A stretch of DNA of 64,000 nt from Allochromatium vinosum DSM 180 (GTDB lineage: Bacteria > Pseudomonadota > Gammaproteobacteria > Chromatiales > Chromatiaceae), in the NCBI RefSeq assembly GCF_000025485.1, contig NC_013851.1:3158001-3222000 (forward strand), written 5' to 3'. The notes under the pieces are model-generated. The model saw only the letters and a list, made by a program, of their open reading frames with translations, was not told where the DNA came from and did no database searches. This document shows positions 18,938 through 26,941 of this stretch, in pieces; the first letter of the stretch is position 1, and every line of letters starts with the position of its first letter. The position numbers and the translations under genes are program-made.

Positions 18938-19873
18938 CTAACCGTTTCTATTCCTCATGCTTTGTAGAATCACGCGAAGTGCCTCTCCGTCCGACTCGTA
19001 AGCGCGCTCGATATCATCAGAAACGGCGGCACAGAGGATGTCGTCAATATCGGTGTGCTCAAAAATTAATCGAGGGGAGATGTGGAAAGAGAATTTCTGT
19101 CCGGGCATGAGTTCTCTACGCTTCTGAAACTCCTTGGTTACCGCATCTGCAGTAGGGAAGAGCACGTTTCCACCTCTAAGACGCAGGACGACGTTTCCGA
19201 GAAACACTGTCATTGGCGAGTGGTTTTGCACCTCAACACTTACGACGTCCTGAACCCCTTCATAACCGGTGACGAATGCGCCGTTGACCTTCACTCGCAC
19301 ATCTGGTTTTGGCAGTGTTGTCGGCTGAAGATTCTGAAACTGTGAAATTTCCGCCTTGTCTTTCCCTAATAGCTCCGCAATAACCTTAGTTAAATGAAGC
19401 TGAAACTGTTGCTGGAGATTACTCGCATCACTATACGTTCCGAGCAACCCTTTCTGTTGAAGATCTTTCTTTGTTTCTTGGAGTCTTTGATACTGATCTG
19501 TCGTTAAGGCATCTTGGGGTATAGCGCGCGAACAAAAATATATAAGAACGCGCTTCCCGCTTTCCCCCATTCGGTTGATTTCTTCGATAGAGCCGGATGC
19601 GTGCTCGTTCGTTGGCGTCCCAAGCCGATACCAGAAAACCGCAACACCAAAATCACAATGATCAACGATCTGTTTGTTTAATACGGACTGGGGTTCACCG
19701 GACATGTCAGGAGCGGAGTGTGTTTCCCATTTGACCAATTCAACTTTAGCTCCAAGCGCATTGCCAATTTGAGCGTTCCACTGGTTAACGGTATCGGTAA
19801 GCGCGACCCGTTCACTTTTAACATCGCTTGGAGAAATAAGCAAACATTTATACTCAATAACGGTTCTTGGCAT
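18938..19873 (-). CDS. DUF4062-like protein (integron cassette 2)
   Basis: Protein of 311 residues. The N-terminal ~110 residues (CLLISPSDVKSERVALTDTVNQWN...; FGVAVFWYRLGTPT...SGSIEEI) look like DUF4062, a Rossmann/TIR-like domain usually fused to NTPases of defence systems. Here it stands alone, followed by a coiled region (about 130-170) and a beta-rich C-terminus (about 190-285) unknown to me. Ribosome site AAGGGA precedes ATG 19873. The gene is low in GC. An IS5-family element lies 12 bases upstream of the start codon and cuts it off from any integron promoter. Its stop codon overlaps the attC inverse core. A defence role is inferred. Confidence 0.65.
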   Translation of the reverse strand: MPRTVIEYKCLLISPSDVKSERVALTDTVNQWNAQIGNALGAKVELVKWETHSAPDMSGEPQSVLNKQIVDHCDFGVAVFWYRLGTPTNEHASGSIEEINRMGESGKRVLIYFCSRAIPQDALTTDQYQRLQETKKDLQQKGLLGTYSDASNLQQQFQLHLTKVIAELLGKDKAEISQFQNLQPTTLPKPDVRVKVNGAFVTGYEGVQDVVSVEVQNHSPMTVFLGNVVLRLRGGNVLFPTADAVTKEFQKRRELMPGQKFSFHISPRLIFEHTDIDDILCAAVSDDIERAYESDGEALRVILQSMRNRNG

Positions 19874-19918
19874 AGTATTCCCTTAGAGGCTGTCTAGAAA
19901 CTGGAAAAACAGTCTTTT

Positions 19919-20566
19919 CTAGCTAGTAGCCAATTTATAGTGAATTTGATTATTGCAAATTTGGCGAAGCAACAACCGACTAGACGCCAAGTAAACTTGA
20001 GACTCACTTGAGGTTGGCTTACGCTCGTAATCTTTACTCAATCGACGCGAACGACCAAGCCAAGCGAATGTTCTTTCAACGACCCAACGACGTGGCAAGA
20101 CATGAAAACCTTGGCGACCGGTCTGCTTCTTAACAATAGTGAGCGTACAGGCAAACTGCTTAAATACCCACTCAATCAGCTCTGCCCCGGCGTAGGCTCC
20201 ATCCGCCCAAATAATTTTGACGGATTGGATGAGTAGAAATAAGCGTGCGATCACTTCGCGTGCAGCTGTGCCATCAAACATGTTGGCGGCATGCACCCAC
20301 ACGACAAGCACGCAACCCATTGTATCTACAACGATATGCCGCTTGCGACCTTTGACTAACTTACCGCCATCGAACCCAGAGGCCCGTCTAGACTCAGGGG
20401 TTCCCTTGACACTTTGGCTGTCGATGATCGCGCCTGTTGGATCTGGTTTTCGGTCTTTTTTTTTCGCGTAATTGCTCGCGTAAAGCGGTATTAAGATTTT
20501 CAAGCAATTTGTTATCTGTCCACTTATTGTAGTAATAGTTAACCAGTTTGTAGGATGGAAAATCAT
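19919..20566 (-). CDS. IS5-family transposase, ORF B (catalytic part)
   Basis: Catalytic DDE part. The authentic sequence begins near DRKPDPTGAIIDSQSVKG after the A9 run; residues before that are out-of-frame ORF A. Acidic residues are in IIDSQSVKG, WADGAYAG and VVERTFAWLGRSRRLSKDYE. It is probably made as an A-B fusion by slippage at A9. No internal stop is seen. Confidence 0.9.
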   Translation of the reverse strand: MIFHPTNWLTITTISGQITNCLKILIPLYASNYAKKKDRKPDPTGAIIDSQSVKGTPESRRASGFDGGKLVKGRKRHIVVDTMGCVLVVWVHAANMFDGTAAREVIARLFLLIQSVKIIWADGAYAGAELIEWVFKQFACTLTIVKKQTGRQGFHVLPRRWVVERTFAWLGRSRRLSKDYERKPTSSESQVYLASSRLLLRQICNNQIHYKLATS

Positions 20567-20765
20567 TTGGCAAATAACGCCACGGACAACCTGTTTTGTT
20601 TAAATAAAAAATAGCGTTCAAGATTTCACGTAGATCACTTGATCTTGGTCGGCCTGTTGTATAAGGCTCAAGTTCTTCGAAAATGCTTTCAACAATCTCC
20701 CATTCTTCATCGGAGATATCGCTTGGGTATTTTTGCGAAGATTCTTTTTTTGAAGTCATATTCAC
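20394..20765 (-). CDS. IS5-family transposase, ORF A
   Basis: N-terminal part (123 residues) of an IS427-type transposase: DISDEEWEIVESIFEELEP...GRPRSSDLREILNAIFYLNKTGCPWRYLPNDFPSYKLVNYYYNKW is the DUF4096 domain. It is in frame up to the A9 run, after which the residues (KRPKTRSNRRD...) are out of frame. A shift at A9 would join it to ORF B. Confidence 0.9.
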   Translation of the reverse strand: MNMTSKKESSQKYPSDISDEEWEIVESIFEELEPYTTGRPRSSDLREILNAIFYLNKTGCPWRYLPNDFPSYKLVNYYYNKWTDNKLLENLNTALREQLREKKRPKTRSNRRDHRQPKCQGNP

Positions 20766-20861
20766 GACATGAGTGAAGTTAATTGACTCGTGAACCTTGC
20801 CATATTTTCCAAAAAATATACATAAAAATCAATTTCTTAGTTTTTAGACAGCCTCTTAAAT

Positions 20862-20933
20862 GCATAACGTTAAGCTTCAGCCGCCGGTAGCGAGCGCAGC
20901 GAGTGACCGGTCGTCTGCAAGCGCTGTTTGGGC
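20862..20933 (-). other. attC recombination site of cassette 1
   Basis: On the minus strand the site runs from GCCCAAAC (20933-20926) to GTTATGC (20868-20862), 72 bases. L'' GCTTGCAG and L' CTGAAGC pair with one unpaired G, the hallmark of attC. The inner part (CCGGT..ACCGG and CGAGCGCAGCG) is a strong imperfect palindrome. It starts 16 bases after the stop of the AbiGi-like gene. Confidence 0.75.
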
Positions 20934-20949
20934 ACTTGCGTACCGGAGC

Positions 20950-22209
20950 CTACTTCCAAGATACATTGTAGAACATTCGATTCTCTAGATGATTCCCGTT
21001 GTAGAACGGGACATCATCGTAGTCCTCCGAACCGAGGAGCGAAAAATACCCGCACTCGAGTCCGAATTCCTGTGTGACTAAGCGTGCAAGCTCTTTCGCC
21101 ATAGTTTCTCTTTGGCGCAAATCCCGCCTGCTGCCAAACTCCGGCAACTTGGCAAGATAGCGACCATCTCTAGATACCGAAACGCGCCTCCGTGCCAGCA
21201 GACTCCTCGTTAAATCATGAGTGTTATCTAGTATCCACAGCCACACTCCTCCTCGCTCCAAAATGGGTGCGTTTGATTTCGCGGATTCCACCTGCAAAAT
21301 CATTTCTGTGAAACGCGAATCGATTTTGACTATCGCACCTTCAGATAGCGCATAGAATGGCTCTAAATCTATCATTGCATCATTAATTACCTTGGAAATA
21401 GCGTCTGGACTTCGAATGGATTCCAGGCTCGGCAGCGAATCTGCACTCATTATGAAGCGGTAATGATGTTGTTTCAGCACACCCCGGTCCACCAAGGTGA
21501 GTATGTCGCTTGCTATCCATCTAGCCTCCTCCGTTGTTTTAACCACAACACCCATTCCGCTACAGTTGCTAGATGAGATATCCAATCCTGGTATGTCAAC
21601 CGGAACATCAACAACGCCAAACTCTTCGAGTTTCTTCTCAAACTTAACCATTGAACCGCGATACGGCAACCGCCATTCCCGCTCATGACTCCAATCAAGG
21701 GTCCCGTTCATGCTTGGATTGAACGCTACATAGCGATACTGCTCTCTCAGCGGCAATAATTTTTCTTCAATTATTCTTGCCTCCCCGTCTGCACCATTCG
21801 ACAAGCGGGTTGACTTGTCGTCAAGGCCATAGATCACTGGATTTGCTCCCAGTTCAAATAGGCCGGCTTTGGGGAAGATAAGCGCGTAAGTGCTCATGGC
21901 TTCACCGCGTTTTTCCCGTGCGTTCCCAGCCTCGAGAAATGCTGCAAGCGGCATTTCTGTAAAACATACTGCTGGGGAAGCACCATAGATCGTTCTTCGA
22001 CCGTTTCGGTATGACCATGTTGCCCAGAGATGGCAATGCCGGATTGCACTGCGAAGCATGAAAATTGCAGACCAATTCACATCTTCGCGAATGTTTGCGA
22101 ATCCCATGCATTCAGGGACGATAGGGGCGGACGGCCCATCGATCGCGACGTTTCGAAAGAAATGAATCAGGTAATCCGAAAGGTCGAACCTGGTGGTGTT
22201 ATTCTTCAT
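20950..22209 (-). CDS. AbiGi/DUF2971-like protein (integron cassette 1)
   Basis: Protein of 419 residues, first cassette gene next to attI. The N-terminal half has YLIHFFRN, a central AVCFTEMPLAAFL and a later DWSHEREWRLPY. This order (CFTE...EREWR) resembles AbiGi and DUF2971 proteins, some of which are linked to abortive phage infection. The C-terminal ~150 residues are not recognised. It is low in GC relative to the core genes. Start ATG 22209 is only 7 bases after the cassette junction, so it must use an upstream promoter and probably leaderless or weak initiation. Function is inferred; confidence is moderate. Confidence 0.62.
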   Translation of the reverse strand: MKNNTTRFDLSDYLIHFFRNVAIDGPSAPIVPECMGFANIREDVNWSAIFMLRSAIRHCHLWATWSYRNGRRTIYGASPAVCFTEMPLAAFLEAGNAREKRGEAMSTYALIFPKAGLFELGANPVIYGLDDKSTRLSNGADGEARIIEEKLLPLREQYRYVAFNPSMNGTLDWSHEREWRLPYRGSMVKFEKKLEEFGVVDVPVDIPGLDISSSNCSGMGVVVKTTEEARWIASDILTLVDRGVLKQHHYRFIMSADSLPSLESIRSPDAISKVINDAMIDLEPFYALSEGAIVKIDSRFTEMILQVESAKSNAPILERGGVWLWILDNTHDLTRSLLARRRVSVSRDGRYLAKLPEFGSRRDLRQRETMAKELARLVTQEFGLECGYFSLLGSEDYDDVPFYNGNHLENRMFYNVSWK

Positions 22210-22293
22210 TCAGTTGCCCAACAGTGTATTTAGACAGCAGTCTGGCAACCAAGTGATACACTGACTGCAACCCAGCCCAAGAGTATCCCGTCC
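22210..22293 (-). other. attI-like site and integron promoter region
   Basis: Lies between the divergent integrase remnant and cassette 1. GTTGGGC (minus strand, 22222-22216) fits the GTTRRRY core and would be the crossover point. CAGTGTAT (22222-22229) and ATACACTG (22256-22263) form a perfect 8-bp inverted repeat around 26 bases. A possible cassette promoter on the minus strand has TTGGGC and TATCAC separated by 16 bases (about 22280-22253). Confidence 0.6.
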
Positions 22294-22815
22294 GTGACCG
22301 CTGTCAAGCCACATCGCGCACATCATGCGGACGGCTCTCCATCAAACTGGCAACGCTATCTCGACCTGCTCCAGCAACGCGGCGTTCCTGAGACCGCGCA
22401 ACGCTGGTACATGCGCCGTGTCGAAGAATTTCTGGACACCCTGAAACCCAAGGCGCTGTCGACGCTGAGCGCCGATCAAGTAACGAACTATATACGCCGA
22501 CTCTCTCAACGCCCTGATCTCGCCGACTGACAACGACGCCAGACCGTCGAGACTCTGCGACGCCTGCTGGTCGATCTGGCCCAGACCCAAGCCGGAAACG
22601 GAGTCGAAAGGGATCTATGGCGGGAGACCTCCTCCACCGCTCAAAACACGGAAAACCCTCCAGAAATCGGACCTCGCTTCGCACGCCCCACCCAGCGCTT
22701 CGCCATTCTCAAGGATCTATCACGCACGATCCGTGCGATGCAGTACTCGATCCGTACCGAACAGTCCTGCCTCGACTGGCGTCATCGCTTTCTACATCTT
22801 CTGCGCCGACAACTG
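22294..22815 (+). pseudogene. Decayed integron integrase (IntI), catalytic domain lost
   Basis: Starts at GTG 22294 (MTAVKPHRAHHADG..NWQRYLDLLQQRGVPETAQRWYMRRVEEFL), matching the extended N-terminal region found in some integron integrases. An in-frame TGA at 22528-22530 interrupts it, probably TGG(Trp)>TGA since the reading continues in the same frame. The N-terminal core-binding signature AMQYSIRTEQSCLDWRHRFLHLLRR then appears (about 22735-22808). After that homology ends; the catalytic domain with the R, H, R and Y residues is missing. The 160 bases up to 22976 hold no recognised gene. Confidence 0.8.
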
Positions 22816-22976
22816 AATCGCCCCAGCACTGGCCCCTGCCCTTGCTCGCCCCACTCCAATGGACCGACAATCCGATCCGAGCCTCGACCCTGCGGATCAC
22901 GGCCATCCCAGGACGCAGAAGAAAACCCGGCTGAAATGCCGACCGAGGCCGCCATCCATCAAGGGGACACACGATC

Positions 22977-25340
22977 ATGTCTGCGGATACGCAACGGCCG
23001 GCGCATCGCTGGCGCTTCAATCGACTCGGCGGTTTCGATCAGGTCATGATCGACTCGGGCGAGGACATCCGTCATCTGCCCGAACTCGACCCCAAACTCT
23101 GGGCCGCCCTGAGCTGCCCGACCTCGGGGCTGGAGTTCGACGCCCATACCCTGGCTCTGCTCGATACCGACGGCGACGGACGCATCCGCATCGACGAGAT
23201 CAAGGAAGCGGTGCGCTGGACCTGCCTCAGGCTCAAGGAGCCGGGTGATCTGTTCAAGCACGAAGCCGGTCTGCCGCTGGATGCCATCGACGACAGCACC
23301 GAGGAAGGACGCCTGATCATGGCCTCGGCCTGGCGCATCCTCGACAACCTGGAACGCACCGAGTCGACCGTCATCACAGCGGCGGAGACGGCCAATACGG
23401 CTCAGATCTTCGCCGGATCACGCTTCAACGGCGATGGCGTGGTGCAGCCGAGCGCGGCCCGCGACGAGTCGGTCGCCCAGGCGATCAGCGACATCATGCG
23501 CTGTGTCGGCTCGCGGCCCGATCGCAGCGGCGAGGAAGGGATCGATCAGGCGCTCTGCGACCGCTTCTTCGCCGAGGCGGCCGAGTATCTGGAATGGTGG
23601 GCGCAGGCCGAGGCCGACGCGGCCAACATCCTGCCGCTTGGCGAGGACACCGAATCGGCCGCCGAACTCTTCGAGTCGGTCAAGACCAAGATCGACGACT
23701 ATTTCACCCGCGCCCGACTGGCCGACTACGACCAGCGCGCCGCCGAGCTGCTCAATCCGGCCGAGAGTGACTATGCCGCCCTGGCCAACCGCACCCTGTC
23801 GCTGGAGACCGAGGATCTGGCCGGCTTTCCGCTGGCGCGCGTCGAGCCGGGACGTCCGCTGCCGTTGCGTCAGATGCTCAATCCGCGCTGGGCACGGGAG
23901 CTGGACGCCTTTCGCGCCCGCGTGGTGGCGCCGTTGCTCGGCGAGCTCGACAGTCTGAGCGAAGCCCAGTGGCTGGATCTGAGCACGCGCTTCGAGGCCC
24001 ATTCGGTCTGGCGTGCGCGTCGACGCGGCGCGCTGGTCGCTCCGCTGGGCGCGACCCGGCTGCGGGCGCTGGTCGAGGGACCGTACCAGCAGGCCATCGC
24101 CGACCTGATCGAGCAGGATCTGGAGCTGGCCGGGGTGTCGGACGCCATCGAGTCGGTCGACCGGCTGGTGCACTACTACCAGCACCTGGAGCCGCTGCTC
24201 CAGAACTTCGTCTCACTGCGCGACTTCTACACGCCGGGCCGCAAGGCGGTCTTCCAGGCCGGTACCCTCTATCTGGACGGGCGCGCGTGCGAACTCTGCG
24301 TGCGTGTCGACGACCCGAGCAAACATGCCGCGCTAGCCAATCTCAGCCAGATCTATCTGGCCTACTGCGACTGCCGACGGCGCGGCGGCACCGAGACCCT
24401 GACCATCGCCGCCGCCTTCACGGCCGGTGACGGCGACAATCTCATGGTCGGACGCAACGGCGTCTTCTACGACCGCAACGGCGACGACTGGGATGCGACC
24501 ATCGTCAAGCTCGTCGAGCATCCGATCAGCGCCGGGCAGGCGTTCTGGTCGCCCTACAAGCGGCTGGGGCGGATGATCTCGCAGCAGATCGAGAAATTTG
24601 CCGGCGCGCGCGACAAGGCCGTCGATGCCGGTGCCGAGCAGGGCCTGACGACACTGGCGACCAAGGCCCAGGAGCGTTCAGCCGGCGCCGCCGCGCCGGC
24701 GGCGACCCCCTTCGATATCGCCAAGTTCGCGGGTGTCTTCGCCGCCATCGGTCTGGCGGTCGGCGCCATCGGCACGGCCGTGGCCTCGGTCCTGACGGGT
24801 CTGCTGTCGTTGAGCTGGTGGCAGATCCCGCTGGCGCTGCTCGGACTGATGCTGGCGATCTCGGGACCATCGGTGCTGCTGGCACAGCTCAAGCTGCGTC
24901 AGCGCAATCTGGCTCCGCTGCTGGATGCCAACGGCTGGGCGGTCAACGCCCAGGCCCGGATCAGTCTCCCGTTCGGCGCCACGCTCACCAGTACGGCGCA
25001 GTTGCCCAAGGGAGCGATGCGTTCGCTGCGCGATCCCTTCGCCGACAAGAAGCGCCCCTGGAAGACCACGCTGGTGCTCATTGCCCTGATGGCGGGCGCG
25101 GTTCTGGCCTGGCGCGCGGGGTATCTGGACACCTGGATCGAACGCTGGATGCCGCAACAGACCGAGGAGACGCCGACGGTCGAACCGGCTAAGGTCGTAC
25201 CGGAGCCGGGCGAACCCGCGACTGACGCACCGGCGGAAACGCCTGAGTCTGCCGCACCCGGCAAAGACGACGCGGCACCCGACGAGGCGGCCGAGTCAAC
25301 GCCGGCAACGGACGAACCGGCGACCGACACAGCGGACTGA
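22977..25340 (+). CDS. Large EF-hand membrane protein of unknown function
   Basis: Protein of 787 residues that I do not recognise. Near residue 63 is a canonical EF-hand loop, DTDGDGRIRIDE (D63, D65, D67, E74). Weaker NGDG and DRNGDD calcium-loop-like patches follow. The middle (about 170-560) is soluble and mostly helical. Membrane segments lie near 583-645 (two or three, AGVFAAIGLAVGAIGTAVASVL and QIPLALLGLMLAISG) and near 697-713. The last ~70 residues are an acidic P/E/A/T-rich tail. ATG 22977 follows AAGGGG. It is followed 32 bases later by a phosphohexomutase gene on the same strand. GC content is of core type. Confidence 0.85.
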   Translation: MSADTQRPAHRWRFNRLGGFDQVMIDSGEDIRHLPELDPKLWAALSCPTSGLEFDAHTLALLDTDGDGRIRIDEIKEAVRWTCLRLKEPGDLFKHEAGLPLDAIDDSTEEGRLIMASAWRILDNLERTESTVITAAETANTAQIFAGSRFNGDGVVQPSAARDESVAQAISDIMRCVGSRPDRSGEEGIDQALCDRFFAEAAEYLEWWAQAEADAANILPLGEDTESAAELFESVKTKIDDYFTRARLADYDQRAAELLNPAESDYAALANRTLSLETEDLAGFPLARVEPGRPLPLRQMLNPRWARELDAFRARVVAPLLGELDSLSEAQWLDLSTRFEAHSVWRARRRGALVAPLGATRLRALVEGPYQQAIADLIEQDLELAGVSDAIESVDRLVHYYQHLEPLLQNFVSLRDFYTPGRKAVFQAGTLYLDGRACELCVRVDDPSKHAALANLSQIYLAYCDCRRRGGTETLTIAAAFTAGDGDNLMVGRNGVFYDRNGDDWDATIVKLVEHPISAGQAFWSPYKRLGRMISQQIEKFAGARDKAVDAGAEQGLTTLATKAQERSAGAAAPAATPFDIAKFAGVFAAIGLAVGAIGTAVASVLTGLLSLSWWQIPLALLGLMLAISGPSVLLAQLKLRQRNLAPLLDANGWAVNAQARISLPFGATLTSTAQLPKGAMRSLRDPFADKKRPWKTTLVLIALMAGAVLAWRAGYLDTWIERWMPQQTEETPTVEPAKVVPEPGEPATDAPAETPESAAPGKDDAAPDEAAESTPATDEPATDTAD

Positions 25341-25372
25341 TCGCACATACCTGAAAAACAGAGGAGTTCAGA

Positions 25373-26854
25373 ATGCACATTGGCGACTTGATGGCCGAGA
25401 GCGGTGTCGGTTTCGGCACCAGCGGCGCGCGTGGTCTGGCCGACCGGATGACCGACTGGGTCTGCTATGCCTATACGCTCGGCTTCCTGAGCTATCTGGA
25501 GCAGATCGAGGTCTGGTCGCCCGGCTCGGATGTCGGCCTCGGCGGTGATCTGCGCCCCAGCACGCCGCGCATCATGACGGCCTGCGCGCGCGCGGTGCGT
25601 GACAAGGGCGGCCGGCCAATCGATCTGGGATTCATCCCCAGCCCGGCGGTGGCCGCCTATGGCTTCGAACGATCGATCCCGACCCTCATGGTCACAGGCA
25701 GCCACATCCCGGACGATCGCAACGGCATCAAGTTCAATTTGCCCACGGGGGAGATCCTCAAGCCCGATGAAGCGGGCATCCGTGCTCAATCGATCGTGCG
25801 GCCCGAGGGACTCTTCGACGCCGGCGGCGCCTTCATCCAGGATCAGTCGGAAGTGCGGCCGGCATCCGACGACTCGGCGCTCGACGCCTATGTCGAGCGC
25901 TATCTGGACTTCTTCCCGCGCGATTGCCTCAAGGGTCTGCGGATCGGCGTCTACGAGCACTCCAGCGTCGCGCGCGAACCCTATGTCGCCGTGCTCTCGG
26001 GACTCGGCGCCGAGGTCACGCGGCTCGGTCGCTCCGAGGTCTTCGTCCCGGTCGACACCGAGGCGGTACGCCCCGAGGATCAGGCGCTCGCGCGCGAGTG
26101 GGCGGCGAGCGGCCGCTTCGACGCGCTGGTCTCGGCCGATGGCGACGGCGACCGTCCGCTGATCGCCGACGAACGGGGGCAGTGGCTGCGCGGCGACGTG
26201 GCCGGTGTACTGTGCGCGCGCCGGCTCGGGATCCAGGCGCTGGCCACGCCGGTCAGCAGCAACACGGTCGTCGAGCGCTGCAACGCCTTCCAGGCCGTCC
26301 GGCGCACCCGTATCGGTTCACCCTTCGTCATCGAAGGAATGCAGCATCTGATCGACGAGGGATTTGAGTCGGTCGCCGGCTACGAGGCCAATGGCGGTTT
26401 CCTGCTCGCCAGTGCGCTGAGGAACGCCGATGGCGGCGTATTGCGGGCGCTGCCGACCCGCGATGCGGTGCTGGTCGCCGTGGCCATCCTGCTCGATGCC
26501 GTTGAACGTGACCGGCCCGTTTCGGCTCTGGCGGCCGACCTGCCGCCACGCTTCACGCACAGCGACCGACTCAAGAATGTTCCGACCGAGATCAGTCGGG
26601 CACGACTCGCCGCGCTGCGCACGGGGCGACTGCAACACGACAAGGCGGCCATCGAGGCCGAGTTCGGTGCAGCATTCGGCCCGGTCGCCACACTCGACGA
26701 TACCGACGGACTGCGCATCACCTTCGATAGCGGCGAGATCCTGCATCTGCGCCCGTCCGGCAATGCCCCGGAACTGCGTGCCTATGCCGAAGCCGACAGC
26801 GCCGAGCGTGCCGAGGCCATGACGCGGATCGCCTTGGACACACTCGCGGTTTGA
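25373..26854 (+). CDS. Phosphomannomutase/phosphoglucomutase-family enzyme
   Basis: Alpha-D-phosphohexomutase of 493 residues with all four motifs: phosphoserine loop TGSHIP (S110), metal loop SADGDGDRP, sugar loop GYEANGGFL and phosphate-binding LRPSGNAPELRAY. It converts a hexose-6-phosphate to hexose-1-phosphate, feeding sugar nucleotides. The exact sugar is not determined by sequence; the SGARGL start and EANGG loop fit PMM/PGM types. It has a good ribosome site (GAGGAG). Confidence 0.92.
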   Translation: MHIGDLMAESGVGFGTSGARGLADRMTDWVCYAYTLGFLSYLEQIEVWSPGSDVGLGGDLRPSTPRIMTACARAVRDKGGRPIDLGFIPSPAVAAYGFERSIPTLMVTGSHIPDDRNGIKFNLPTGEILKPDEAGIRAQSIVRPEGLFDAGGAFIQDQSEVRPASDDSALDAYVERYLDFFPRDCLKGLRIGVYEHSSVAREPYVAVLSGLGAEVTRLGRSEVFVPVDTEAVRPEDQALAREWAASGRFDALVSADGDGDRPLIADERGQWLRGDVAGVLCARRLGIQALATPVSSNTVVERCNAFQAVRRTRIGSPFVIEGMQHLIDEGFESVAGYEANGGFLLASALRNADGGVLRALPTRDAVLVAVAILLDAVERDRPVSALAADLPPRFTHSDRLKNVPTEISRARLAALRTGRLQHDKAAIEAEFGAAFGPVATLDDTDGLRITFDSGEILHLRPSGNAPELRAYAEADSAERAEAMTRIALDTLAV

Positions 26855-26856
26855 AG

Positions 26857-26875
26857 TGGATCCTTTTGCGATCCA
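26857..26875. terminator. Short hairpin between the hexomutase and GH3 genes
   Basis: TGGATC (26857-26862) and GATCCA (26870-26875) are perfectly complementary with a 7-base loop containing TTTT. The stem is short, so it may only attenuate read-through before the GH3 gene. Confidence 0.35.
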
Positions 26876-26941
26876 GTGCACGAAATACAGACACAGATTT
26901 GCGTTACATTGACGCTCCGTCGACCGATCGAGTGAGGAACC

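Larger units (their letters stand above)
17405..18938 (-). other. attC site of cassette 2, split by an IS element
   Basis: On the minus strand the inverse core GCATAAC (18938-18932) overlaps the stop of the DUF4062 gene and the right core is GTTAGGA (17411-17405). The inner arms CCCAATACCGCGC (17426-17438, plus strand) and GCGCGGTATTGGG (17473-17485) are a perfect 13-bp inverted repeat, and the outer arms TGGCT-AGC / TGGCTCAGC differ by one extra base, as attC extrahelical bases do. Without the 1420-bp IS and its 9-bp duplication the site is about 105 bases. GCATAAC also complements the start of its own cassette (GTTATGC, 20868-20862). Confidence 0.72.
19886..20855 (-). mobile_element. IS5-family (IS427-like) insertion sequence
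   Basis: The 970-bp element has ends GAGGCTGTCTAGAAACT (19886 on) and, on the opposite strand from 20855, GAGGCTGTCTAAAAACT, 16 of 17 identical, and TTA repeats directly outside (19883-19885 and 20856-20858). Two overlapping transposase frames joined by a run of nine A on the coding strand (20464-20456) are typical of the IS427 group. It sits between attC site 1 and the DUF4062 gene. Confidence 0.88.

Noticed and set aside
22617-22976. Several short open frames after the integrase remnant
   Set aside because: None shows a domain, ribosome site or conserved start; the region is best seen as decayed integrase and spacer DNA.
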